Positions 50,540 to 58,910 of a stretch of 64,000 bases of DNA are shown here, one piece after another (position 1 is the first letter of the stretch; every line of letters begins with the position of its first letter). Below the pieces are notes generated by a model. It ran no database searches and was not told the DNA's origin. It saw only the letters and a list, made by a program, of their open reading frames with translations. This DNA is from Granulicella tundricola MP5ACTX9 (GTDB lineage: Bacteria; Acidobacteriota; Terriglobia; Terriglobales; Acidobacteriaceae): assembly GCF_000178975.2 (NCBI RefSeq), contig NC_015064.1, positions 682,001 to 746,000 of the forward strand. The letters run 5' to 3'. The position numbers were made by a program, and so were the translations under genes.

Positions 50540-51574
50540 ATGTCGAAGAACATCATCTTCTGCGCCGATGGAACCTGGCAGCTCCCCCGCAACAACACCA
50601 ACGTCTACAAGATCTCCAAAGGTCTCACCACCTCCGCCACCCAGGTCGTCTTCTACGATGACGGCATCGGCTCGGAAGCCACCGGCTTCACCCGCGCCCT
50701 GGATGGCGCGCTCGGCATCGGCATCTTCGACAAGATCAAGACCGGCTACACCATGATCAGCCAAGTCTATGAGCGCGGCGACCAGATCTTCCTCTTCGGC
50801 TTCAGCCGCGGCGCCTATACCGCTCGCTCGCTCGCAGGGATGATCGCCACCTGCGGCCTCCCCACTGGGGGCTTTGACGATGCACTCGTGGAAGGAGCCT
50901 TCGCCGCCTACCGCGACCCCGTCAACCGCCCCACACTCCTCGCCAACCTAGCCAAATACGCGCTGGAAGACACCTGCATCACCATGGTCGGCGTCTGGGA
51001 CACCGTGGGTGCGCTCGGCATCCCCGCCATCTTCGGCGGCGTGGACAAGCAATACGGCTTCCTGGACACCGGACTCCACAAGGACGTCAAAAACGCCTAC
51101 CAGTGCATGTCCATCGACGAGCAGCGCTGCGAGTTTCCCATCACCCGCTGGACCTCAGACCCCGCGCCCGGCCAGACCATCGAGCAGATCTGGTTCTCAG
51201 GCTGCCACGGCGACGTAGGCGGTGGCACTCCCGCCGGCGGCGGCGTAGACGAGACCACCACCCTCTCGGACATCCCCCTCAGCTGGATCGTCGGCAAAGC
51301 CGTCAAGCTCGGCCTCATCTTTGACCCCACCTTCCTCGCCCAGTACACCTCGGTCCCCATCAAGTTCTCGCTCGACGCCCTCCACGAGTCCTGGACCCCC
51401 GTCTTCGGCAAACCCGTCTCCCGTCCCATCGGAAACTCAGACTCCATCGCCAACAGCGTCACCGCCCGAATCGAGTATGCCCTCACCTACCAACCCAAGA
51501 ACCTCACCATCAAAGACAACGTACTCGACGACGGCTACAACCTCATAGAAATAGTCGACGAAGACGCCATGTAG
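50540..51574 (+). CDS. DUF2235-family alpha/beta hydrolase-like protein
   Basis: A 344-residue protein. Start region IIFCADGTWQLPRNNTNVYKI, then YERGDQIFLFGFSRGAYTARSL, where GFSRG is the nucleophile-elbow GxSxG. A late His is in WFSGCHGDVGGGTP, and VGVWDTVGALG is the Asp-containing segment of this family. DUF2235 includes phospholipase effectors of type VI secretion systems and uncharacterised hydrolases. No signal peptide is visible and no T6SS genes are adjacent. Function assigned at family level only. Confidence 0.85.
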   Translation: MSKNIIFCADGTWQLPRNNTNVYKISKGLTTSATQVVFYDDGIGSEATGFTRALDGALGIGIFDKIKTGYTMISQVYERGDQIFLFGFSRGAYTARSLAGMIATCGLPTGGFDDALVEGAFAAYRDPVNRPTLLANLAKYALEDTCITMVGVWDTVGALGIPAIFGGVDKQYGFLDTGLHKDVKNAYQCMSIDEQRCEFPITRWTSDPAPGQTIEQIWFSGCHGDVGGGTPAGGGVDETTTLSDIPLSWIVGKAVKLGLIFDPTFLAQYTSVPIKFSLDALHESWTPVFGKPVSRPIGNSDSIANSVTARIEYALTYQPKNLTIKDNVLDDGYNLIEIVDEDAM

Positions 51575-51711
51575 CCTTGTTCTAGGAAAAAGTAAACAAC
51601 TCAACCCAATTCACAAGCCCTCGAAACGAGCTGCGGAAGCTCCCAGACAAAATCAGCCTTGATCGTTTCCTACCCTTTTTATCCCCGTAAGTCGTTCGCC
51701 CGGCATCACCA

Positions 51712-52896
51712 CTAAGTCATAGCCACAATCCGGTTCCTACCCGTAGCCTTAGCCTCATACAGCCCTTCATCCGCCCGCTTCAGCATGCTCTCCACCGTAT
51801 CGCCCTTACCCCGATACGTCGTCACGCCCAAACTCACCGTCACCCGCATCATGTCGTTCGGATCGCCAAGGATCTCCTCCAGCCGGTGCAGTTCTCCCGT
51901 CGCCCCCACCATGATCTTGGCGACATTCAGCCGCAGCCTATCCGCAATCACCAGTGCGGAATCAGGCGAAGCCCCAGGCAGCAGCAGGATGAACTCCTCA
52001 CCGCCCCAGCGCCCCAGGATATCGATCCCCCGGATCGAATCCTGCATCTTCTCCACCGCCGCGCACAGCGCTCCGTCGCCCGCCAGATGTCCAAAGCGGT
52101 CGTTGATCTTCTTGAAGTGATCCAGGTCGATCATCAGCACGGAGAACAGTCGTCCCCGGCTCTGGCTCCGCTTCACTTCCTTATCGCACCAGTACCGGAA
52201 CGCCCGCCGGTTATACAACCGCGTCAGCGGGTCCGTGCTGGCGATATGCTCCAGCGCCGCGCTCAACGTCGCCGTCGTCATCCAGAAGAAGCCGAACGCC
52301 AGCCCCAGCGCTACCGCAATGTAAATCCCATACGCCAGCGTAGCCACCTGCTCCGCAAACGTTCCCGTCACCGTCCCCACGGCCATCCCGATGCTCCGCG
52401 CAAGGTTCAACACCGCAAAGAACGCCAGGATCACGATGTTGAACCATGCCGGCGCCCGCATATCCCGCTTCCCATGCCGGATCAGCAGCCGAGCCGTCTC
52501 GGACACCTGCACCGCCACCAGCAGACCCACCATCATCACCCGGACCCGCCCTGTCACCGTCCCGTTGATCGAAAGGAAGCTCATCGCCCCCTGGATCACA
52601 AGCAACAGGATTCCCATCTTCGGGACAAACGATTCAGCCTCCACTAGCTCCAGGAAGGAAACATGCAGCAGCACAAACGCCAGCAGGATCATCAGGTCCG
52701 CGCCCAGAATCCCCAGCAGCCGAGGCAGAACATGCTCGAACACCAGCAGCAGCGCGCCCACTCCGCCCACGCTGAACGCCGCCCCCAGCCATGCCAGCCC
52801 CTTCAGGCGCGGGTTCGTCAGCCGGACGACAAACAGTCCTCCACTGCCGCAACCCAGCAGAAGTGCGCCGAAGATCAGAACGTTATACGCAGCCAT
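51712..52896 (-). CDS. Diguanylate cyclase with polytopic membrane sensor (GGDEF)
   Basis: A 394-residue protein with about seven hydrophobic segments in the first 215 residues, resembling a 7TM-type sensor. The C-terminal GGDEF domain has the active motif GGEEF in GRWGGEEFILLLPG. The I-site RxxD is present 5 residues before it (RGID), so product feedback inhibition by c-di-GMP is likely. The nucleotide-binding region FSVLMIDLDHFKKINDRFGH is intact. It is near the EAL gene at 52963. Confidence 0.9.
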   Translation of the reverse strand: MAAYNVLIFGALLLGCGSGGLFVVRLTNPRLKGLAWLGAAFSVGGVGALLLVFEHVLPRLLGILGADLMILLAFVLLHVSFLELVEAESFVPKMGILLLVIQGAMSFLSINGTVTGRVRVMMVGLLVAVQVSETARLLIRHGKRDMRAPAWFNIVILAFFAVLNLARSIGMAVGTVTGTFAEQVATLAYGIYIAVALGLAFGFFWMTTATLSAALEHIASTDPLTRLYNRRAFRYWCDKEVKRSQSRGRLFSVLMIDLDHFKKINDRFGHLAGDGALCAAVEKMQDSIRGIDILGRWGGEEFILLLPGASPDSALVIADRLRLNVAKIMVGATGELHRLEEILGDPNDMMRVTVSLGVTTYRGKGDTVESMLKRADEGLYEAKATGRNRIVAMT

Positions 52897-52962
52897 ACCA
52901 ATCCGTGAGAGTAAACCATCAGCTTTATCGGCAATTCAACCGGCGAAGAATAGCTCGCCGAA

Positions 52963-53793
52963 CTAAGCGGCGGTGTGAACTTGGCCCTTGAACCCCGGCC
53001 CTATGCGGCCCGTTGAAACTCGATCTTCTTTTGGCACAACAAACGCAGGCAGTGTCTCAAACCCAGGCCGAGCCAGCAGGTATCCCTGCATCAACCGGAT
53101 CCCGCACTCCTTTAATGCCCTGTACTCCTCCATCGTCTCCACGCCCTCTGCCACCAGCGGAATCTTCAGCTCTGCGCAGAGCTGCACCAGGCATCGCATC
53201 GTCGCCATCGCCACCGGCCGTAGATGAATCCTCCGCGTCAGCTCCATATCGATCTTAAGAATATCCGGCGTCAGCTCCGCAAACAGGTTCAATCCGCAGA
53301 AACCAGCCCCAAAGTCGTCCATCGCAATCTCAAACCCGTGCTTCCGGTACTCCTTGAAGATCGACAACATATGCTGCCGGTCCCGAACCTCTTCCGTCTC
53401 CGTGATCTCGAACACCAGGCGCTCCAGCGGAAACCCCACACTCGCCGCCGTCGCCACCGTCAGATGGATACACGCCGTCGGGTTATACACCGCCCCCGGC
53501 ATAAAATTGATCGAAAGCTTCGCTCCCGTCTCCGCCAGCCCCAGCCGTTGCGCCAGCCTGATCGCCGTCGTCCGGCAGCCCTGGTCGAACGCATATCGGT
53601 TCTCGTCTGTCACCTGCGACAGCACACTCAACGCGGACTCGTTATTCACGCCTCGCACCAGAGCCTCATACGCATAAATCTTTCCAGCCTCCACATCCAC
53701 AATCGGCTGAAACGCCATCGTGAACGGAAAGGGTTGAACTGGACCATCCGTGCAGCCGGAATCTTTCACCAGCGACGTTGCGGAACTTCTCAT
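52963..53793 (-). CDS. EAL-domain c-di-GMP phosphodiesterase
   Basis: A 276-residue single-domain EAL protein. ATG 53793 is chosen over a TTG at 53907. Active-site features are present: the EALVRG motif in AYEALVRG, NFMP in LSINFMPG, VFEITETE, DDFG in AMDDFGAG, LKIDM and VAEGVET. All metal- and substrate-binding acidic residues expected for an active enzyme are seen. It lacks a partner GGDEF domain but neighbours a diguanylate cyclase gene 67 bases away, same strand, so they probably form a c-di-GMP making/breaking pair. No signal or TM. Confidence 0.9.
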   Translation of the reverse strand: MRSSATSLVKDSGCTDGPVQPFPFTMAFQPIVDVEAGKIYAYEALVRGVNNESALSVLSQVTDENRYAFDQGCRTTAIRLAQRLGLAETGAKLSINFMPGAVYNPTACIHLTVATAASVGFPLERLVFEITETEEVRDRQHMLSIFKEYRKHGFEIAMDDFGAGFCGLNLFAELTPDILKIDMELTRRIHLRPVAMATMRCLVQLCAELKIPLVAEGVETMEEYRALKECGIRLMQGYLLARPGFETLPAFVVPKEDRVSTGRIGPGFKGQVHTAA

Positions 53794-54072
53794 ACAGGGG
53801 ATACCTACTGGCCTTCCGGAAAATTGAACCAACCTGTCCCTGAAACCGCCTCTGGCCGTTCTTTCGGCTCTTCGTGCAGACGATCGGTTGACGATCAAGC
53901 ATGACAACTCAACGTGCTAGGGATCGATCAACTGCAAGTCTCCACCACGCCCATCCTCCCCACAATCACCTGTCCGAGTCATATCAATTTCCACGCCCCT
54001 AACCCCTGCCTCCCCCGCTGCGCTACACTAACCCACCAAGACCACTCAGAAATGTCACATATCAGGAGGACC

Positions 54073-55230
54073 ATGCTCGCCCCAGCCTTCCTCAAGCCCA
54101 TCCTCGCCGCTCTCTGCCTCACCACAGCCCTCATTGCCCAGGCTCCCACCACTCCCATGCCCCCTAAACTCACGCCGGAACGCCACACCTATATCCTCCA
54201 CAACTTCAAAACCGAGTCCGGCGCAGTCGTCCCCGAGCTCACCCTGGTCTACGGAACCTACGGCCACCTCAACGCCGATCGCTCCAACGCCATGCTCCTC
54301 CCCTCGCACTACATGGCCAAACTCACCGGATACGAGTGGCTCATGGGGCCCAACCGTGCCCTCGACCCCAACCAGCTCTTCCTCGTAACCTCAGAGCTCT
54401 TCGGCAACGGCAGCAGCTCCTCCCCCAGCAATACGCCCGAGCCCTTCCACGGCCCCCGCTTTCCCATCATGACCATCCGCGACAACGTCGTCGCCGTCCA
54501 CCAGATGCTCACCGAAGAGCTGAAGATCAGCCACCTAAAAGCCATCATCGGCTTCTCCATGGGTGCCCAGCAGGCCTTCCAGTGGGCCGTCTCTTACCCC
54601 ACCTTCGCAGACCGCATCGTAGCCACCTCCGGCACCGCCCGCACCTGGCCCCACGGCATCGTCCGTCTCGAAGGCCAGATCGCCGCCCTCACCACGGACC
54701 CAGTCTTCAACAACGGCGACTACACCCAGCCCCCGCAGAAGGGAATTGAAGCCTTCTCCGTCGTCTGGGCCGGCTGGCTCTTCTCCCAGGAGTGGTGGCG
54801 CAAAGAGCTCTGGCGCTCCAACAACCCACCCGGCACCACCTTCCCCCAGGTCCTCGAGCACTACCGCACCCACTTCATCCCCGGCGCCGACGCCAACAAC
54901 CTCATCCTCCAGATGCGTACCTGGGAGCACCACGACGTAGGCACCACCCCAGGCTTCAACGGCGACACCGAAAAAGCCCTACGCTCCATCCAGGTCCCCT
55001 TCCTCTACATGCCATCAGCCACTGACATGTACTTCCCCCTCGAAGACGCACGCTACGAAGCCCAGTTCATCCCCAAAGTCTCGTTAGTCCCCATTCCCTC
55101 CCTCTGGGGCCACACCGCCGGAGCAGCCAGCAACCCCGCCGACGGCAAGTTCCTCAATGAAACCATCACCCGCTTCCTCGCCGGCCAATCTGTCACCCCA
55201 CCCACCACCGCCGTCCAAGCCAACGACTAA
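54073..55230 (+). CDS. Secreted alpha/beta hydrolase of the homoserine O-acetyltransferase-like family
   Basis: A 385-residue protein. ATG 54073 has AGGAGG 5 bases upstream and begins a signal peptide (cleavage near ALIAQ); the open frame extends to 53914 without a site. The catalytic Ser is in IGFSMGAQQA (GxSxG), the Asp in SATDMYFPLED, and the His in LWGHTAGAASNP. VYGTYGHLNADRSNAMLLPS matches MetX-like proteins. True MetX is cytoplasmic, so secretion here suggests another ester or acyl substrate. Confidence 0.85.
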   Translation: MLAPAFLKPILAALCLTTALIAQAPTTPMPPKLTPERHTYILHNFKTESGAVVPELTLVYGTYGHLNADRSNAMLLPSHYMAKLTGYEWLMGPNRALDPNQLFLVTSELFGNGSSSSPSNTPEPFHGPRFPIMTIRDNVVAVHQMLTEELKISHLKAIIGFSMGAQQAFQWAVSYPTFADRIVATSGTARTWPHGIVRLEGQIAALTTDPVFNNGDYTQPPQKGIEAFSVVWAGWLFSQEWWRKELWRSNNPPGTTFPQVLEHYRTHFIPGADANNLILQMRTWEHHDVGTTPGFNGDTEKALRSIQVPFLYMPSATDMYFPLEDARYEAQFIPKVSLVPIPSLWGHTAGAASNPADGKFLNETITRFLAGQSVTPPTTAVQAND

Positions 55231-55465
55231 CTGAAAACTCACAACTGACAACTCAAAACTGATCAACGTAGCCCTTGTTTTTGCCGTTGCCGTTGCTGTT
55301 GCTGTTCCGTTGCTGTTGCTGTTGCCGTTGCCGTCGCCGTTGCCGTTGCCGTTGCCGTTCGGATTAGAGGGGGCCTTTAGGCCCCCGTCGACGGGCAAAT
55401 GAAGTCGGGCTTTAGCCCCGGGCCTTTGCACTCCCATCCTCGCCACAAACTCCCAAGGAGCCCCC
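55231..55465. repeat. Repeat element copy 1: GTTGCC-type tract plus two hairpins
   Basis: Between the hydrolase and amidase genes. A tract of about 12 hexamers GTTGCC/GTTGCT runs from 55281 to 55359, with a 5-base variant at 55304 and a GTCGCC at 55333. It ends in TTCGGATTAGAGG. Hairpin 1 is GGGGGCC-TTTA-GGCCCCC at 55369-55386. After a 20-base spacer, hairpin 2 is GGGC-TTTA-GCCC at 55407-55418. The same layout recurs at 60534-60700 and in short form at 56984-57022. AAGGAG at 55455-55460 is the amidase ribosome-binding site. Confidence 0.7.
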
Positions 55466-56983
55466 TTGCTCAAACGCCTCCTCCCCTTGATCCTCCTCAC
55501 CACAACCATGGCCGCCCAATCCTTCCAACTCGAAGAAACCACCATAGCCAAAACCCAGGCCGCCCTCACATCCCACAAAACCACCTGCCGCCAACTAACC
55601 CAGGCCTACCTCACCCGCATAGCGCACTACGACCCAACCCTGAACACGGTTGTCACCCTGAACCCCCAGGCCCTCGCAGACGCAGACGCCCTCGATAAAG
55701 AGTTCGCCCAAACCCACAAGCTCCGCCCTCTCCAGGGCATCGTCGTCATGGTCAAGGACAACTACGACACCAAGGACCTCCAAACCACCGGAGGCTCCCT
55801 GGCCATGAAAGGCTTCATCCCCACTGAAGACGCCTTCATGGTAGCCAAGCTCCGTGCCGCGGGAGCCATCATCATCGCCAAATCCAACATGGCCGAGTGG
55901 GCCTTCAGCCCCTACCTCACAGAGAGTTCCATCGCCGGCATCACCCGCAACCCATACGACCCCACCCGCGTCCCAGCCGGCTCCAGCGGCGGCACCGGAG
56001 CCTCCGTCGCCGCCAACCTCGCGGAGGTCGGTTTAGGCACCGACACCGGCAACTCCATCCGCGGCCCCGCATCCCACAACGACCTCGTCGGCATCCGTCC
56101 CACCATCGGCCTCACCAGTCGCGCCGGCATCATCCCCTTATCATTCACCAACGACGTAGGCGGCCCCCTCGCCCGCACCGTAGCCGACGCAGCCGCCGTC
56201 CTCGCCGCCGTCCAGGGCTACGACCCCGCCGACCCCATCACCAAACTCTCCGAAGGCAAAGCCCCCAAAGACTACACAGCATCGCTAGACCCCAAAGGCC
56301 TGAAGGGAGCCCGCATAGGAGTAGTCCGCAAGTACATCGAAACCCCCACCACCGATCCCGAGATCAAAGCCCTCACAGAAAAAGCCATCGCAGACCTCAA
56401 GTCCCAGGGCGCAGAGATCATCGACAACTTCACCCTCCCAGACCTCGACCGAGGCCCGCAAAAACCCACCTGCGGAGGCTTCGAGTACGACCTCAACCAA
56501 TACCTCGCTGCCCACCCCAACGCTCCCTGCAAAACCCTCGCAGAGATCATCGACTCCGGCCTCTACCTCGGCTCCATCGCCGACCGCCTCAAGCACGCCG
56601 CCCTCCCCGCCGCCGAAGCCACCACCGCCCATTGCCCGGACACCTATCACGACCCCCGCAAGATCGCCTTCCGCGACGCCATCACGCAGTCCATGGACGC
56701 CCAGCACCTCGACGCCCTCATCTACCCCACCTGGAGCAACCCCCCTCGCAAGGTAGGCGACCTCAAATCCCCCGCCGGCGACAACAGCCAGATCATCTCC
56801 CCCATGACCGGCTTCCCCGCCATCACCGTTCCCATGGGCTTCACCGTCAACCAAACCTTACCCGCAGGCCTGACCTTCGTAGGCCGCTCCTTCTCTGAGC
56901 CCGAACTCATCAAGCTCGCCTATGCCTACGAACAAGCCACCCACCACCGCCAACCCCCACCCCAATTCCCCAAACTTCATTAG
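55466..56983 (+). CDS. Secreted amidase (amidase-signature family)
   Basis: A 505-residue protein beginning with TTG at 55466, 5 bases after AAGGAG. The signal peptide is [14 protein letters not shown]. The Ser-cisSer-Lys triad regions are visible: Lys in [11 protein letters not shown], cisSer in [16 protein letters not shown], and the nucleophile Ser in [16 protein letters not shown]. The family hydrolyses amide bonds in small molecules, peptide caps or aryl amides; the substrate is unknown. The stop is directly followed by the short repeat copy at 56984. Confidence 0.88.
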   Translation: MLKRLLPLILLTTTMAAQSFQLEETTIAKTQAALTSHKTTCRQLTQAYLTRIAHYDPTLNTVVTLNPQALADADALDKEFAQTHKLRPLQGIVVMVKDNYDTKDLQTTGGSLAMKGFIPTEDAFMVAKLRAAGAIIIAKSNMAEWAFSPYLTESSIAGITRNPYDPTRVPAGSSGGTGASVAANLAEVGLGTDTGNSIRGPASHNDLVGIRPTIGLTSRAGIIPLSFTNDVGGPLARTVADAAAVLAAVQGYDPADPITKLSEGKAPKDYTASLDPKGLKGARIGVVRKYIETPTTDPEIKALTEKAIADLKSQGAEIIDNFTLPDLDRGPQKPTCGGFEYDLNQYLAAHPNAPCKTLAEIIDSGLYLGSIADRLKHAALPAAEATTAHCPDTYHDPRKIAFRDAITQSMDAQHLDALIYPTWSNPPRKVGDLKSPAGDNSQIISPMTGFPAITVPMGFTVNQTLPAGLTFVGRSFSEPELIKLAYAYEQATHHRQPPPQFPKLH

Positions 56984-57022
56984 TTGTTGCGGTTCGGATT
57001 AGAGGTGGGCTTCAGCCCACCG
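56984..57022. repeat. Repeat element copy 2: short form with one hairpin
   Basis: Immediately after the amidase stop. TTGTTGCGGTTCGGATTAGA leads to the hairpin GGTGGGC-TTCA-GCCCACC at 57004-57021. Compared with copies 1 and 3, the stem has a T-A pair in place of G-C, a compensatory change supporting selection on the hairpin. The tract and the second hairpin are absent. Confidence 0.65.
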
Positions 57023-57133
57023 TAAACCGCCATCCGTTCCAATCCCTCTTATCCGCGTTACGCCGTCGCTTTCATATCCATTTCCACAACCCCCCGCATA
57101 CAATCGACCCAAAGCAACACTTGGAGGCACTGC

Positions 57134-58837
57134 ATGGCCGCTACACCGCGCTTCGCATCCCAACCCCGGGTCACTCTTCCCGGAAGTCAGAAACACCCCC
57201 TCACAACCGATACCGAAGTCCCGCCGCCAGCGCCAGTCAAAGCCGCCGCCACCAAGCTTTCCGCCACCCCCTTCACTGTCACCGTCATCGTCAAGCGCAA
57301 GAATCCTCTCAACCTCAAGCAGGTCCTCAAGCCAGCCGGCCGCCTCACCCATGCCGCCTTCGCCAAGGCCCACGGTCCCTCCCCGGACGGCGTCAAGCTC
57401 GTCAAAGCCTTCGCCAAGGAGTTCGGCCTCACCGTCGCCCCCGCCCCCGGCCAGGGTCGCCGAGCCCTCTACCTTACCGGCACCGCCGCCGCCATGCAGA
57501 CGGCCTTCGGCGTAACCTTCGCCACCAAAATCATGGAAGGCACCAAGTACCGCGTCCGTGAAGGCGATATCTGCCTCCCCAAGGAGCTCATCGGCCACGT
57601 AGACGCAGTCCTCGGCCTCGACAATCGCCCTCAAGCGAAGCCCCATTTTCGTCACCACAAGCCAGCCGCCACCAGCGTCTCCTACACCCCCGTCCAGGTC
57701 GGCCAGCTCTACGGCTTCCCCTCGGGCGCAAAAGCCACGGGCCAAACCATCGGCCTCATTGAGCTCGGCGGAGGCTTCCGCGCAGCCGACATCACCGCCT
57801 ACTTCAAAACTCTCGGCCAGACCGCGCCCAAAGTCACCGCCGTCCTCGTAGACAAGGCCAAAAACACCCCCACCACCTCCAGCAGCGCGGACGGTGAGGT
57901 CATGCTTGATATCGAGGTCGCCGCCGCCGTAGCGCCCGGCGCAAACATCGCCGTCTACTTTGCGCCCAACACAGACCAGGGTTTCATCGACGCCATCTCC
58001 CAGGCCGTCCATGACACCGTCAACAAGCCCAGCGTCATCAGCATCTCCTGGGGCGGCCCGGAGTCCACCTGGACAGCCCAGTCGCTCGCCGCGCTGGACG
58101 CAGCCTGCCAGTCCGCCGCGGCCCTCGGCATCACCATCACCGTAGCCGCCGGAGACGACGGCTCAACCGACGGCGTCAAGGGCACCGTCAACCACGTCGA
58201 CTTCCCCGCCTCCAGCCCTCACGTCCTCGGCTGCGGCGGAACCAAGCTCCTCGGCTCCGGCACTACCATCACCTCAGAGGTCGTCTGGAACGAGCTCACC
58301 GCCAACGAGGGCGCAACCGGCGGCGGTGTCTCCAACGTCTTCCCGCTCCCTACGTGGCAGGCCAAATCCAACGTCCCCAAACCCACCGTAGCCGCCGGCG
58401 GTCGTGGCGTGCCGGACGTCTCCGGCAACGCAGACCCCAGCACCGGTTATACGGTCCGCGTCGATGGCTCAACCTTCCCCATCGGCGGCACCAGCGCGGT
58501 CGCACCCCTTTGGGCCGGCCTCATCGCCTTGTGCAACGCTCAGAACAAGACCACCGCCGGCTTCATAAACCCCGCCCTCTACGCCGCGGCGGCCGCAAAA
58601 AGCTTCCGCGACATCACCTCTGGCAACAACGGAGGCTTCAAAGCCGGCCCCGGCTGGGACGCCTGCACCGGCCTCGGCAGCCCCATCGGCACCGCCATCG
58701 CCAAAACCCTCGCACCTGCAACAAAGTCCACCAGCAAAACCGCCGTCAAGAACGCCCCTGAAATTCGGTTCAGACCGCATAAAAAGGCCCCAACCAAAAC
58801 CGCAGCCAAGACCCCGGCACTGCGAAGACTGAAATAG
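57134..58837 (+). CDS. S53 (sedolisin/kumamolisin-type) peptidase with activation domain
   Basis: A 567-residue protein with ATG 57134 after GGAGG. Residues about 45-165 are the pro-kumamolisin activation domain (FTVTVIVKRKNP, FGLTVAPAPGQ). The catalytic domain carries Glu and Asp in GEVMLDIEVAAAV, the SWGGPE region and the Ser motif GGTSAVAPLWAGL. The calcium-binding end is DITSGNNGGFKAGPGWD. The C-terminal about 40 residues are Lys/Ala/Thr-rich (KTAVKNAPEIRFRPHKK). No signal peptide is seen at the N-terminus (MAATPRFASQPRVTLPG). Acidic-pH serine-carboxyl peptidases are common in Acidobacteriota. Confidence 0.9.
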   Translation: MAATPRFASQPRVTLPGSQKHPLTTDTEVPPPAPVKAAATKLSATPFTVTVIVKRKNPLNLKQVLKPAGRLTHAAFAKAHGPSPDGVKLVKAFAKEFGLTVAPAPGQGRRALYLTGTAAAMQTAFGVTFATKIMEGTKYRVREGDICLPKELIGHVDAVLGLDNRPQAKPHFRHHKPAATSVSYTPVQVGQLYGFPSGAKATGQTIGLIELGGGFRAADITAYFKTLGQTAPKVTAVLVDKAKNTPTTSSSADGEVMLDIEVAAAVAPGANIAVYFAPNTDQGFIDAISQAVHDTVNKPSVISISWGGPESTWTAQSLAALDAACQSAAALGITITVAAGDDGSTDGVKGTVNHVDFPASSPHVLGCGGTKLLGSGTTITSEVVWNELTANEGATGGGVSNVFPLPTWQAKSNVPKPTVAAGGRGVPDVSGNADPSTGYTVRVDGSTFPIGGTSAVAPLWAGLIALCNAQNKTTAGFINPALYAAAAAKSFRDITSGNNGGFKAGPGWDACTGLGSPIGTAIAKTLAPATKSTSKTAVKNAPEIRFRPHKKAPTKTAAKTPALRRLK

Positions 58838-58854
58838 TCTGCACGGCCTTAACC

Positions 58855-58885
58855 AAATGGGAGAGCATCAAGCTCTCCCATTTTT
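58855..58885 (+). terminator. Rho-independent terminator after the S53 peptidase gene
   Basis: The stem AAATGGGAGAGC at 58855-58866 pairs with GCTCTCCCATTT starting at 58872, followed by T residues to 58885. A perfect 12-base stem with a 5-base loop and a T-run. It lies 17 bases after the S53 stop and just before the fucosidase gene. Confidence 0.9.
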
Positions 58886-58910
58886 ATCGCAACAAACATA
58901 GGACTACCTC

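Noticed and set aside
55281..55359. Possible CRISPR array in the GTTGCC tract
   Set aside because: The units are 6 bases with no unique spacers; it is a simple-sequence tract.
56999..58012. 337-residue minus-strand frame within the S53 peptidase gene
   Set aside because: Gly/Ala/Glu-rich shadow of the peptidase frame; the plus-strand gene has clear catalytic motifs.
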